From: Natrinema soli
Lineage (GTDB): Archaea; Halobacteriota; Halobacteria; Halobacteriales; Natrialbaceae
Direction of reading: 5' to 3'
Assembly (NCBI RefSeq): GCF_028618695.1
Contig: NZ_JAQIVI010000096.1
Coordinates: 1 to 35,790, forward strand
DNA: 35,790 bases
A program made the position numbers and the translations under genes. Each line of letters opens with the position of its first letter. Position 1 is the stretch's first letter. Of the stretch, positions 1 to 8,202 are shown one piece after another. The notes beneath the pieces are model-generated. The model saw nothing but the letters and a program-made list of their open reading frames with translations. It did not search any database and was not told the origin of the DNA.

Positions 1-1245
1 GGCGATCACCACGCCGGTCGAGGCGGCGCAGGCGCCGTGATGGGTGCCAAGCGGCTCAAGGCTGTTGTCGCCCGGGGCGATCCTCCGTCGGGCCTCGAGG
101 ACCTGCGCGAGCAGTACGCGGAACGCTATCGCGAATCAGACACCGGGAAGTGGCTGCAAGCGAGCGGCACCGTCGAAACGGTCGACTTTGCCAACGAGAC
201 CGGCGTCCTCCCGACGCGCGGATGGCAAGATGGGCAGTTCGAGGGCGCAGACGACATCGGCATCGCCGCCGTCCGCGAACTGGCGCGAGAGCGGGAGTAC
301 CCGGACGACGAAGACCCCGGAGGGTACCGTGTCGAGACTGACGCGGGCGAGAGCGTCCCCCGCGGTGCGACAGCGATGACGCTCGGCGCGGGCCTGGGCA
401 TCGACGATCTCGACGCCGTGGCGGAACTCGGAGCAACGTGTGACCGCCTCGGCGTCGATCTGATCAGCGCCGGAAACACCGTCGCGTGGGCCGTCCGTGC
501 CAGCGAGGCGGGCCTGCTAGATCACTCGTTTTCCTTCGGTAATCCCGACGGCGCACGATCACTGCTCCACGACATCGCAACTCGAGAGACGACGCTCGGC
601 GACGCACTGGCGGAGGGAGTCGACGCGGCAGCCGAGCAGTTCGGCGGCGATGATCTCGTGCCGACGGTCAAGGCGATGGAACTGCCCGCGTACGATCCCC
701 GGGGTGCCGAGAGCATGGCGCTGGCCTATGCCACGAGCGACCGCGGTGCCTGCCACCGACGAGCGACCCCGATCGAGCGAGAGGTTTTCGAGAACTGGAG
801 CCAGGAGCGGGCCGCCCACGCCGTCGCGACTGAACAGGACCAGCGAGCGATTTGTTGGAGCCTGATCGTCGACGACTTCGTCGGCGACGTCTTCGACGAT
901 CTCGGTGCCGAGTGGCTGGACGCCGTGGGGTTGGACACCAACGGAGACCTGCGGACGATCGGTGAGCGCATCTGGACGCTCACCCGGTTGTTCAACGTTC
1001 GCGAGGGCATCTCTCGGGCGGACGACGAACTACCGCCCGCGCTCCGAAAACCCCTCGAGTCGGGGCCGAACGAGGGGCAGGCGGTAGACGAGGACCGTTT
1101 CGAAGCGATGCTCGACGCCTATTACGCGGAGCGCGGGTGGGGAGCCGACGGTCGACCGGCCCGCGAGACAGTCGATCGTCTCGGGTTGGACGAGGTCGTC
1201 GACGACGAGACGCCGCTGGCCGAGCACCCCCTGGAACGGAAGTGA
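1..1245 (+). CDS. Aldehyde:ferredoxin oxidoreductase family protein, 3' portion
   Basis: The reading frame is open from base 1, so the gene starts upstream; 414 codons are present. The first residues form the glycine-rich GRGGAGAVMG stretch followed by a KRLKAV segment, typical of tungsten-pterin aldehyde ferredoxin oxidoreductases. Further family landmarks are TRGWQ (about base 210), LGIDDLDAV (about 393), a CDRLGVDLISAGNT segment (about 439) and an RAICWSLIVDDF segment near the C-terminus that would carry the last FeS cysteine. The family oxidises aldehydes to acids with ferredoxin in the cytoplasm. The usual CxxCxxxC cluster motif, expected between TRGWQ and LGIDDL, is absent: there is no cysteine in that stretch. 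Family membership is secure; substrate and redox partner are not. The next gene is convergent. Confidence 0.88.
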   Translation, partial: GDHHAGRGGAGAVMGAKRLKAVVARGDPPSGLEDLREQYAERYRESDTGKWLQASGTVETVDFANETGVLPTRGWQDGQFEGADDIGIAAVRELAREREYPDDEDPGGYRVETDAGESVPRGATAMTLGAGLGIDDLDAVAELGATCDRLGVDLISAGNTVAWAVRASEAGLLDHSFSFGNPDGARSLLHDIATRETTLGDALAEGVDAAAEQFGGDDLVPTVKAMELPAYDPRGAESMALAYATSDRGACHRRATPIEREVFENWSQERAAHAVATEQDQRAICWSLIVDDFVGDVFDDLGAEWLDAVGLDTNGDLRTIGERIWTLTRLFNVREGISRADDELPPALRKPLESGPNEGQAVDEDRFEAMLDAYYAERGWGADGRPARETVDRLGLDEVVDDETPLAEHPLERK

Positions 1246-1360
1246 TTGTCGTAACGGCCACTGCTCCGTCAGGACGCCAGGCCGTCTCGGCCAGCAGTCG
1301 CGGCCGAACCGTTTCGGCGCTCATCCGGCACCAGTCCGGACGAAGCTGGTCGTTTGGTAA

Positions 1361-1744
1361 CTACAGCGGCCAGTCGTCGACAACTTCCAGAAGCGGACGT
1401 AGCTCCGCAGCGTTCTGTGTTAGCGTGACTGTATTCTGGACCTGATCGTACTCGACGATATCCGCATCTGCTAGTTTCGGAATGTCTGCGTGAGAGAGCG
1501 ACACGTAGACGTCTTTCGAGTCCTCTTTCGAGACATCGGCCGTCCCAGTGCCGTTCTCCAAAGCGGCGACTTCATCTGCCAGGTCCGCTAACGCCATCGG
1601 GTTGTCGACCGGTGGCAGGCATTGAAGCACGTACCGACGGCGCTCGTTCGACAGAATCTCGAGCGCGGTATCCGCTGCTATTGATTCGATATCGGTGGGA
1701 TCCGGCACCGGGGCTGCAGTCGAACAGGGAGTGTTATCCGGCAT
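1361..1744 (-). CDS. DUF7344-type winged-helix protein
   Basis: This 127-residue protein carries the haloarchaeal pattern of a short helix with a DTALEILSNERRRYVLQCL segment (about residues 20-40). It continues with an ADLADEVAAL helix, a YVSLSHADIPKLADADIVEYD segment read as recognition helix plus wing, and a C-terminal LRPLLEVVDDW helix. Families of this type act as small DNA-binding regulators, or as partners in them; no target is evident. The ATG at 1744 was chosen because a GGAGGT lies 11 nt upstream and an AT-rich stretch precedes it; an upstream extension adds only unconserved basic residues. It stands alone, convergent with the aldehyde oxidoreductase gene. Confidence 0.75.
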   Translation of the reverse strand: MPDNTPCSTAAPVPDPTDIESIAADTALEILSNERRRYVLQCLPPVDNPMALADLADEVAALENGTGTADVSKEDSKDVYVSLSHADIPKLADADIVEYDQVQNTVTLTQNAAELRPLLEVVDDWPL

Positions 1745-1755
1745 TATAACTACGT

Positions 1756-1761
1756 ACCTCC
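1756..1761 (-). promoter_or_regulatory. Shine-Dalgarno sequence of the winged-helix gene
   Basis: GGAGGT on the minus strand ends 11 nt before the ATG at 1744 and decides that start over an upstream in-frame codon. Leadered genes with a good SD are a minority among haloarchaeal genes. Confidence 0.55.
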
Positions 1762-1841
1762 GTATTATGGTAAAAGTGTGTTGGCGAGGGAGAATTATAT
1801 TTCCCAATGACCAAATACAGAATTACGAAAGCAAATATTAT

Positions 1842-1865
1842 AGACTATCTTATATTTTATAGTCT
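1842..1865. repeat. AT-rich inverted repeat between two minus-strand genes
   Basis: The arms AGACTAT (1842-1848) and ATAGTCT (1859-1865) are perfect and separated by 10 A/T-rich bases, inside an AT-rich island (about 1790-1866). It lies downstream of the 90-residue gene and upstream of the winged-helix gene, so it could be a terminator for the first or an operator for the second. Confidence 0.4.
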
Positions 1866-1934
1866 GCACCACGGAACAGTGTGTGGCCGTGTTACCCGAG
1901 AGGATTCGGCCACGAAATCCCGGCCGTCAAGCGC

Positions 1935-2207
1935 TCACCGAAGCTCCATTTGCTCGGCGCGCTTGACTGCGAGGTCGGCGATCTCCTCGACGGGGCTGTC
2001 CGAACGGTCGGCGAGTACGCGCACCAGCATGCCGAGCTGAACCGCTGCGGCTTCCCGGAGTTCGGCCGCCTCCTCGGTATCGTTACCGAAATAGTACTCG
2101 TGACGGCCGTTCTCGTGGACGATACCAGTGTACACCGAGCGGAGATCGTTACCGGAGACTGCCTCCGCCGCTTCCGTCTTGACTTCCTCGAAGCGAGGGT
2201 TCGTCAT
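1935..2207 (-). CDS. Small conserved-looking haloarchaeal protein, function unknown
   Basis: I do not recognise the family. The 90-residue acidic protein has a central segment ending in HEYYFGND, then a long amphipathic helix rich in Glu and Ala (about residues 45-90). The start at 2207 (MTNPRFEEV) was chosen because the frame upstream loses its acidic haloarchaeal composition and becomes Arg/Ser rich. Composition and codon use from 2207 onward look like a real cytoplasmic haloarchaeal gene. There are no cysteines, membrane segments or signal peptide. Neighbours give no functional hint: a regulator gene follows on the same strand after a 190-nt gap holding an AT-rich inverted repeat. Confidence 0.6.
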   Translation of the reverse strand: MTNPRFEEVKTEAAEAVSGNDLRSVYTGIVHENGRHEYYFGNDTEEAAELREAAAVQLGMLVRVLADRSDSPVEEIADLAVKRAEQMELR

Positions 2208-2374
2208 CGTACCTGATATTCGCCCAGAGGGTCCTAACCTCTTTGATGAGAAAAGTGAACGATCGGTGAGAGACCGACTTGCGTCGGTCCGTTGGAACCG
2301 GAGTGGCCGTGTACGGGACGGGGAGACGGATCTATCACAGGATCCACCGAACCCTGAAAGCCCGGTTGTGACAC

Positions 2375-2396
2375 ACCCACGACTTCGGTCGTGGGT
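2375..2396. repeat. Perfect 9-bp hairpin with TTCG loop
   Basis: ACCCACGAC and GTCGTGGGT (2375-2383 and 2388-2396) pair perfectly around TTCG and run into TTTT. Hairpins of this kind (ACGACTTCRGTCGT core) resemble the right end of IS200/IS605-IS1341 type elements in haloarchaea, but no transposase remnant adjoins it. It could also be a terminator facing the fdh unit. Confidence 0.5.
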
Positions 2397-2419
2397 TTTG
2401 CGCCCGGTATTACGCAAAA
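2396..2419. promoter_or_regulatory. Inverted repeat TTTTGCG/CGCAAAA upstream of the fdh unit
   Basis: Perfect 7-bp arms (2396-2402 and 2413-2419) with a 10-nt spacer lie about 60-80 nt before the NuoF-like start. The position is compatible with an operator, but it directly abuts the TTCG hairpin and may be part of the same relic. Confidence 0.35.
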
Positions 2420-2446
2420 CTAGTTACAGTAGTCCAGTCATGAGAG

Positions 2447-2453
2447 TTTTTAT
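2447..2453 (+). promoter_or_regulatory. TATA-like box of the fdh unit
   Basis: TTTTTAT lies about 25 nt before the ATG at 2478, the spacing expected for a haloarchaeal leaderless transcript. It supports the chosen start and a promoter for the two-gene unit. Confidence 0.5.
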
Positions 2454-2477
2454 CCCTGCGATTCAACGGTATAACCA

Positions 2478-4001
2478 ATGGAACGGGGTACGAGTACCAC
2501 TAGTCGCTCAACTCTCGTCCGCGTCGCGACCGACGTAGCGGCGAACGGCGACGAACAGGTTGTGACGGCGATTCGAGACGAAGCCGATTCGATACCGGTG
2601 ATTCGCACAGGACCAACCGGTGTGACGGGGAGCGAACCGCTCGTCATGGCAACGCACGAGGGCCGGACGGCGTTCTTCGCTGACTCGGATTCGTCGACCG
2701 CCCGAGGCGTCGTCGACGCGCTGGAAGACGGAACCGTCCCAGCGGATGACGCCGACGCGGTCGTCGAACACGGGTTCGAGACGACGTCGCTCCCAATCCC
2801 GAACACGGGACCGCTCTCGGTCGGTCAGCGGTCGGTGCTCGGCCGGTGTGGATGGGTCGATCCGCTCGAGCCGAACGACTGGCCGACCGTCGCGTCTGAA
2901 CGAACCGCCGAGACGGTGACGGATATCGGACTCCTCGGTCGGGGTCGCGGCGACGCCACCGCCGATGACCCCGTCACCGACGCGTGGGAGACCGTCCGGG
3001 ACGCGGACGGAGACCCGGTCGTGGTTGCCAATGCGAACGAGACGCGCGACGAGCAGCGAGCGGACGAGGTACTGCTCGGCGGAGCGCCGATCGCTGTCCT
3101 CGACGGGATAGCAGCCGTCGCCGAATATCTGGGTGCCGACGACGCCGTCGTCTACCTGAATGAGGAGGATAGCCACCTGCATCGACACCTCCGCGAAGCG
3201 ATCGATGCAGTCGCCGGCGAACTGCCGATCGTTCCGCAGCTGGTGGCCGGCCCCGACGAGTACCGCGCCGGCGCCCCGACGGCTGCGCTCGAGGCGATGG
3301 AAGGGGCCGACCGCATCGAACCGCGTCTCCAGCCGCCGTCACCCGCCGAGTACGGTCTCTACGGACGGCCGACAGTTATCCACACGCCGCGGACGTTCGC
3401 ACAGATCTGGCAGGCGATCCGCGATCCGGACGCGTTCGATGCAAATGCTTCCGATCCGGGTACCCGGCTGATCACCGTCACCGGCGACGTCGCCGATCCG
3501 GCAACCATCGAACTCCTGTCGGACAGCAGCCTTTCGGTGGTACGAGAGGCCGTCGATCTGACAGGGGCGTTCAAGATGGCCTGCGTCGGCAGCGTCCTCG
3601 GCGGCATCGTGCGAGACCTCGATATTGCTCCGACCGCACAGTCGCTTACTGCGGCCGGTCTCGGGACCGACGGCGTCGTCGAACTCCTGAACGACGACCG
3701 GTGCGTGGTCGCCGATGTCGGCGAGCGCGCCCGGTTCGCATCCACCGAAAACAGCGGTCGTTGCGTGCCAGGCCGCGAAGGGACGCAACAGCTCACTGAA
3801 CTCTTGCGAGACATCTACCAGGGATCGCTCGAGACCGATACGATCCGTGAACTGGGTCGAGTAATGGCGCGGTCGAGCAACTGCCAGATCGGCGCTCACG
3901 CGCCCCGTCCGGTAACGACCGCGCTCGACGAGTTCGAACCGGAGTTCCGAGCGCACACCGACGGCCGCTGTCCCAGCGGCACCTGTACGGAGAAACTATG
4001 A
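2478..4001 (+). CDS. Degenerate NuoF-like (51 kDa, FMN/FeS) subunit of formate dehydrogenase
   Basis: The 507-residue protein follows the NuoF/FdhB layout, but its key motifs are eroded. The glycine-rich FMN loop reads GRGRGD instead of GRGGAGFP. The NADH/FMN motif NADEGxPGTFKDR reads NANETRDEQRADE. The CGEETAL segment is replaced by AGAPTAAL. EYGLYGRPTVIHTPRTFA matches the family's GLxGxPTxxNNVET region. In the C-terminal cluster motif (SCGxCxPC plus a later Cys) only Cys429 and Cys469 remain; the others are Ser426 and Gly432. Two extra cysteines, C498 and C503, sit at the extreme C-terminus. Its stop overlaps the next start (ATGA), so it is translationally coupled to the formate dehydrogenase. 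It probably passes electrons or serves as scaffold; NAD reduction is doubtful. Confidence 0.78.
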   Translation: MERGTSTTSRSTLVRVATDVAANGDEQVVTAIRDEADSIPVIRTGPTGVTGSEPLVMATHEGRTAFFADSDSSTARGVVDALEDGTVPADDADAVVEHGFETTSLPIPNTGPLSVGQRSVLGRCGWVDPLEPNDWPTVASERTAETVTDIGLLGRGRGDATADDPVTDAWETVRDADGDPVVVANANETRDEQRADEVLLGGAPIAVLDGIAAVAEYLGADDAVVYLNEEDSHLHRHLREAIDAVAGELPIVPQLVAGPDEYRAGAPTAALEAMEGADRIEPRLQPPSPAEYGLYGRPTVIHTPRTFAQIWQAIRDPDAFDANASDPGTRLITVTGDVADPATIELLSDSSLSVVREAVDLTGAFKMACVGSVLGGIVRDLDIAPTAQSLTAAGLGTDGVVELLNDDRCVVADVGERARFASTENSGRCVPGREGTQQLTELLRDIYQGSLETDTIRELGRVMARSSNCQIGAHAPRPVTTALDEFEPEFRAHTDGRCPSGTCTEKL

Positions 4002-7000
4002 GTACTGACGACACATTCCCCGCCGTTCCCGACATCGAAGACACGCAATCGAACACGCCGGTCACGGCCGAATTCGAGACCGGCACCGCGAACGACCCCG
4101 ACGTCGGCACCGACATCGACGAGCCGACGACGGTGACGATCAACAGCGAACCGGTGACCGTCCCGCCGGATTCGACCGTTATCGACGCGATGCAGGCCGT
4201 CAGTGACGAGACGGTCAGCGTCGACCCCGGTGCGGACGGCGTTGATGACGACACCGACGTCTCCGCGCTCTGCTACTACGACCGCGACGGCGACTGCAGC
4301 GGTGAGATCGGACCGCGAAGCGAGTGCCGGACCTGCATGGTCGAGACCGAAGAGCACGGCCTCGTTCCCTCGTGTTCGTTCCCGGCCGAGGACGGACTCT
4401 CCGTACAAACGGACACGCCGGATGCCGAGGAAACTCGGAGCGTCAACCTCGATCTGGTACTATCGAACCACAATCTCCGATGTACGACCTGCAACGGCAA
4501 CGGGCGCTGCGAACTGCAGGACACTGCCATTAGCGAGGGCGTTGACCACCCACGCTATGGCGTCTTCGACGACCGTGACGAGTACGAACCCGTCGACGAC
4601 AGTTCGTCGTTCATCCAGATCGACCGGAACAAGTGCATCCTCTGCAACCGATGTGTCGAGGGATGTAACGACGTCCAGACTGAGGGCGTGCTTCGCATCG
4701 AGGGCCACGGCGAGGACACGCGCATTGGCTTCCAGTCCGACGCCGAGACGATGGCCGAGTCCGACTGCGTCTCCTGCGGTCACTGCGCGACCGTCTGTCC
4801 GACGGGCACGCTGACAGAGAAGGATATCGGCGGCGCCGCGACCCTTCCGCTGCCGGGATTCAGCCAGCGTAACTCTGTCGGGACGGTTATCGAGCATAAG
4901 GAAGTCGAAACGCTCGACGACACGATGGCGCCGAATCGCTCGCCCGACCCCGGCGGAGAGAGTCGGATCAGAGCCAGTCTCAGCGTGAGTCTGGACGATC
5001 GAAGCGGTGTTTCCAAATTCATGGCACAGAGCAAGCGCCGTACGCTGGACCTCGCCACTGAGTACGGTCATAAAGCCATGCTGGCCGGCGAACACACCGC
5101 CGAGAACGTCGCCGCGACTGTGCTTCCCGAGGGACGACTGTTCGACATCGCGTCGGCCGTGAGCGACTACCGACTCGGTAAGATCGACAAGAAGGAGACG
5201 ACGTGCGGGTTCTGTGCTGTCGGCTGTCGGTTCGAGATGTGGGGCAAAGACGGCGACGCGATCGGTGTCCAACCCGTCAAAGACCCCGCGAAGGCACCCG
5301 CCAACAACTTCTCGACCTGCGTGAAAGGGAAGTTCGGACACGAGTTCGCTAACAGCGACGAGCGGATCACGGAACCGCTCGTGCGTAACGACGACGGCGA
5401 GTTCGAGACGGCGTCCTGGGACGAGGCACTCGATCGCGTCGCAAACGAACTGAGCGCGATCCAGGCCGAACACGGCGTCGACGCGGTCGGCTGTCTCGCG
5501 TCGTCGAAGGGGAGCAACGAAGAGGCGTATCTCGTCCAGAAGTTCGCCCGTCAGGTTCTCGGCACGAAAAATATCGACAACTGTGCGCGGCTCTGTCACT
5601 CGACGACGGTGGCGGCGCTGCAACAGACCCTCGGGTACGGCGCCATGACCAACCGTATCAACGAGGACATCGGCGGGGCTGACGCCTATCTCATCACCGG
5701 GTCGAACACGACGGAGTCGCACCCGGTTCTGGCAACCCGAATCAAGCAAAACGTCCGAGACGGGGCCGACTTGGTCGTCTTTGACCCCCGTGAGGTCGGC
5801 ATCGCCGAGCATGCAGACCAATACACGCGGACCAAACCCGGGTACGACGTCGCCTGGATCAACGGTCTCATTCGATACATCGTCGAGAACGATCTCCACG
5901 ACGAGGCGTTCATTGACCGCAACACGAAGGGGTTCGAGAAAGTCAAGGAGAAGGTGCAGGCATTTACGCCCGAGAAGGTCGAAGAACTGGCGGGCGTTCC
6001 GTCCGAAGAGCTGAAGTCCGCCGCCGAAACGCTCGCCGACGCCGAGACTGTCGTCTTCGGCTGGGCGATGGGGATGACCCAGTCCAGCAATGGCACGCAG
6101 AATCTCCTTGCAATGGCCGATCTCGCCCTCACGCTCGGCCAGATCGGCAAGCCCGGTGCCGGACTCTCACCCTTCCGGGGACAGAACAACGTGCAGGGCG
6201 GCGGTGGCGACATGGGGACGCTTCCTGGAAGCCTTCCAGGCTATCAAGATCCAGCGAACCCCGAGGTCGCCGAGAAGTTCGAAGATGCATGGAGCAAGCG
6301 TCCGCCCGAGGAGCCGGGGCTCAAGGTGCCAGAGATGCTCTCGGAGGCTCACGAAGGTAACCTGCGAGGAATGTACGTCGTCGGGGAAAATCCTGCGCTG
6401 TCCGAACCCGACATCCAGCACGCCGAAGCGGCGCTCGAGCAACTGGAGTTCCTCGTCGTCCAGGACATCTTCATGACGGAGACGGCGACTCACGCGGACG
6501 TGATCCTGCCCGCAGCGACGTCGCCAGAGAAACACGGAACGTTCACCAACACCGAACGCCGCATCCAGCGAGTGCGGCCAACTGCGACGCCGCCCGGAAC
6601 GGCACGCCAGGACTGGGAGATCACACAGGAGCTGGCCAACCGCCTCGGGTATGACTGGGACTACGACCATCCGCGGGAGATCATGGACGAGATCAGCGAC
6701 CTGGTCCCGATCTACGGCGGTGTCAACTACGACCGCCTCGAGTCGGGCGACGAGCATGGACTCCAGTGGCCCTGCTGGGACGAAGATCATCCCGGCACAC
6801 CATACCTCTACGATTACGAGGACGGAGCGTTCAATTTCGACGACGGTATGGCGCGCTTCGTACCCGCGGACGGTGGGCATCCCGGTGAGCTACCCGACGA
6901 AGAGTATCCGCTCACGCTCACTTCCGGACGAGTGCTCTACCACTGGCACACCGGCCAGATCACCCGGCGCGTCGAGGGACTCATGAGCCACGTCGGCGAG

Positions 7001-7333
7001 AGTTTCATCGAGATCAACCCGTCGACGGCCGACGAACTCGGCGTCACCGACGGCGAGTACGTTCGGGTCGAGTCCCGCCGCGGAGACATCGTCGTCAAAG
7101 CAACCGTGACAGACCGCGTCTCCGAGGGGACGCTGTTCATCCCGATGCACTTCGCTGCTGGCGCGGTCAACACTCTCACCCAGGAGAACTTCGACCCACA
7201 TACCGGCATTCCCGAGTACAAAGTATCCAGCGTCCGCGTCGAGTCGCTCGGAATGGACGCCGATCCGGACGTGCTGCAGGCACCCGACGCCGGGGCCGAT
7301 AGCGACGGCAGAACCGCGGCCAGCGACGACTGA
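3998..7333 (+). CDS. fdhA: Formate dehydrogenase catalytic subunit with NuoG-like FeS domains
   Basis: This 1111-residue molybdopterin enzyme oxidises formate to CO2. Domains in order: 2Fe-2S ferredoxin (C92, C110, C113, C126); a His/Cys-ligated cluster (H158, C162, C165, C171); two 4Fe-4S clusters (C213/216/219/223 and C257/260/263/267); a linker of about 115 residues; then the catalytic part with its own 4Fe-4S (C403, C406, C410, C441) and K443. The active-site Cys533-His534 pair in RLCHSTTVAALQ identifies formate dehydrogenase rather than nitrate reductase. GQNNVQGGGDMG-like and QDIFMTETATHADVILP segments match FDH-H type enzymes. There is no Tat signal, so it is cytoplasmic. No NuoE-like subunit or FdhD is in the window. 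The family call is very secure; the electron acceptor is open. Confidence 0.95.
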   Translation: MSTDDTFPAVPDIEDTQSNTPVTAEFETGTANDPDVGTDIDEPTTVTINSEPVTVPPDSTVIDAMQAVSDETVSVDPGADGVDDDTDVSALCYYDRDGDCSGEIGPRSECRTCMVETEEHGLVPSCSFPAEDGLSVQTDTPDAEETRSVNLDLVLSNHNLRCTTCNGNGRCELQDTAISEGVDHPRYGVFDDRDEYEPVDDSSSFIQIDRNKCILCNRCVEGCNDVQTEGVLRIEGHGEDTRIGFQSDAETMAESDCVSCGHCATVCPTGTLTEKDIGGAATLPLPGFSQRNSVGTVIEHKEVETLDDTMAPNRSPDPGGESRIRASLSVSLDDRSGVSKFMAQSKRRTLDLATEYGHKAMLAGEHTAENVAATVLPEGRLFDIASAVSDYRLGKIDKKETTCGFCAVGCRFEMWGKDGDAIGVQPVKDPAKAPANNFSTCVKGKFGHEFANSDERITEPLVRNDDGEFETASWDEALDRVANELSAIQAEHGVDAVGCLASSKGSNEEAYLVQKFARQVLGTKNIDNCARLCHSTTVAALQQTLGYGAMTNRINEDIGGADAYLITGSNTTESHPVLATRIKQNVRDGADLVVFDPREVGIAEHADQYTRTKPGYDVAWINGLIRYIVENDLHDEAFIDRNTKGFEKVKEKVQAFTPEKVEELAGVPSEELKSAAETLADAETVVFGWAMGMTQSSNGTQNLLAMADLALTLGQIGKPGAGLSPFRGQNNVQGGGGDMGTLPGSLPGYQDPANPEVAEKFEDAWSKRPPEEPGLKVPEMLSEAHEGNLRGMYVVGENPALSEPDIQHAEAALEQLEFLVVQDIFMTETATHADVILPAATSPEKHGTFTNTERRIQRVRPTATPPGTARQDWEITQELANRLGYDWDYDHPREIMDEISDLVPIYGGVNYDRLESGDEHGLQWPCWDEDHPGTPYLYDYEDGAFNFDDGMARFVPADGGHPGELPDEEYPLTLTSGRVLYHWHTGQITRRVEGLMSHVGESFIEINPSTADELGVTDGEYVRVESRRGDIVVKATVTDRVSEGTLFIPMHFAAGAVNTLTQENFDPHTGIPEYKVSSVRVESLGMDADPDVLQAPDAGADSDGRTAASDD

Positions 7334-7419
7334 CCGCGCGGTCATCTCGACTGTCGACTGTGTCCGCTCGAGCGAACGAACGCTGCCCAGCGAGAGGGTC
7401 GCTGGCCGTGCCGCCGGGA

Positions 7420-7998
7420 TCAGTCTGCTGGTTCGTTTGACGGGCTTCCCTGTACGGCCTTGTCCTGCGTCTGATAGGGAGTTAGAACGATTTTCTTGTA
7501 GGCGATGGCACCGGCCGACCGGACCGACCACGTAGATTGCCGCGTGCGCCCAGAAGCTCGGGCCGCCGAAGAGACTGTTCGTGACGTACGGGCCGAGGGT
7601 CCGGGCGGGGTTGAGCGATGCACCACTGACGATCCCGGCGGCGAGGTGAGCAACCGCCACGACGAACCCGATGGCAAGTCCCGCGAAATCGTTCGGCGTC
7701 CGGTCATCGGTAATGAACGCCATCACTGCGAACATCAGGAAGAACGTACCGACGGCCTCCGCACCGGCCGCCTGGACTGCGGCGACGTCGGGGAACGGAG
7801 CGGTCGCAGCTGCTACGGCGATGTCGATCGTTTCTCGCCCTCTGATCGCGATGAAGCCGAGCCCCTGTAGAGAGAACTCAGTTCCGGCCGATTCCGGTGC
7901 TGTCAATAATTCGATCGCGATGGCGCCGAAGAACACGATGCTGAACGTTCCGATGAACTCTGCCGCTACTTTTTGCTGAGCGTATAGTCGTCTATCAT
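7420..7998 (-). pseudogene. Aquaporin/glycerol-facilitator (MIP) pseudogene
   Basis: The second half of a MIP channel is clear: an AVGTFFLMFAVMAFI helix, GLAIGFVVAVAHLAAG, the second NPA motif in SGASLNPARTLGPYV, and HAAIYVVGPV. Three lesions are visible. (1) From the ATG at 7998 the frame MIDDYTLSKK stops, while VAAEFIGTF continues in another frame; one extra base in the A5 run (T5 at 7970-7974 on the plus strand) would restore it. (2) The part with helix 2, the first NPA and helix 3 is missing around 7800-7845. (3) Near 7511-7522 the frame shifts again and the C-terminus GAIAYKKIVLTPYQ ends at 7420 in another frame. It is convergent with the formate dehydrogenase gene, 86 nt away. Confidence 0.82.
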
Positions 7999-8202
7999 GA
8001 TCCTGTGATACTGTTCGTTACAAACTGAGACCTCCGGAATGATCGTTGTTCGCTAACGACTGTTCCCGGTCACAAACGACAGTCGCCCGCAGCCGGAGCT
8101 AACGGGCTAGACCAGTATTCGACCGACGAAGCGGCCCAAATCGAAACGACAGCGGAGCGAGTACAAGTTCTGCCTGCGAGAACTTCAGCCGAGTTGATCC
8201 CA

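Noticed and set aside
4460..5899. 479-codon minus-strand frame
   Set aside because: It lies wholly inside the formate dehydrogenase gene and is a GC-driven antisense shadow with no domain.
6890..7420. Long minus-strand frame continuing the aquaporin frame into the formate dehydrogenase gene
   Set aside because: Past GPV the residues become a non-membrane, Arg/Val-rich shadow of the formate dehydrogenase gene; the true C-terminus is in another frame.
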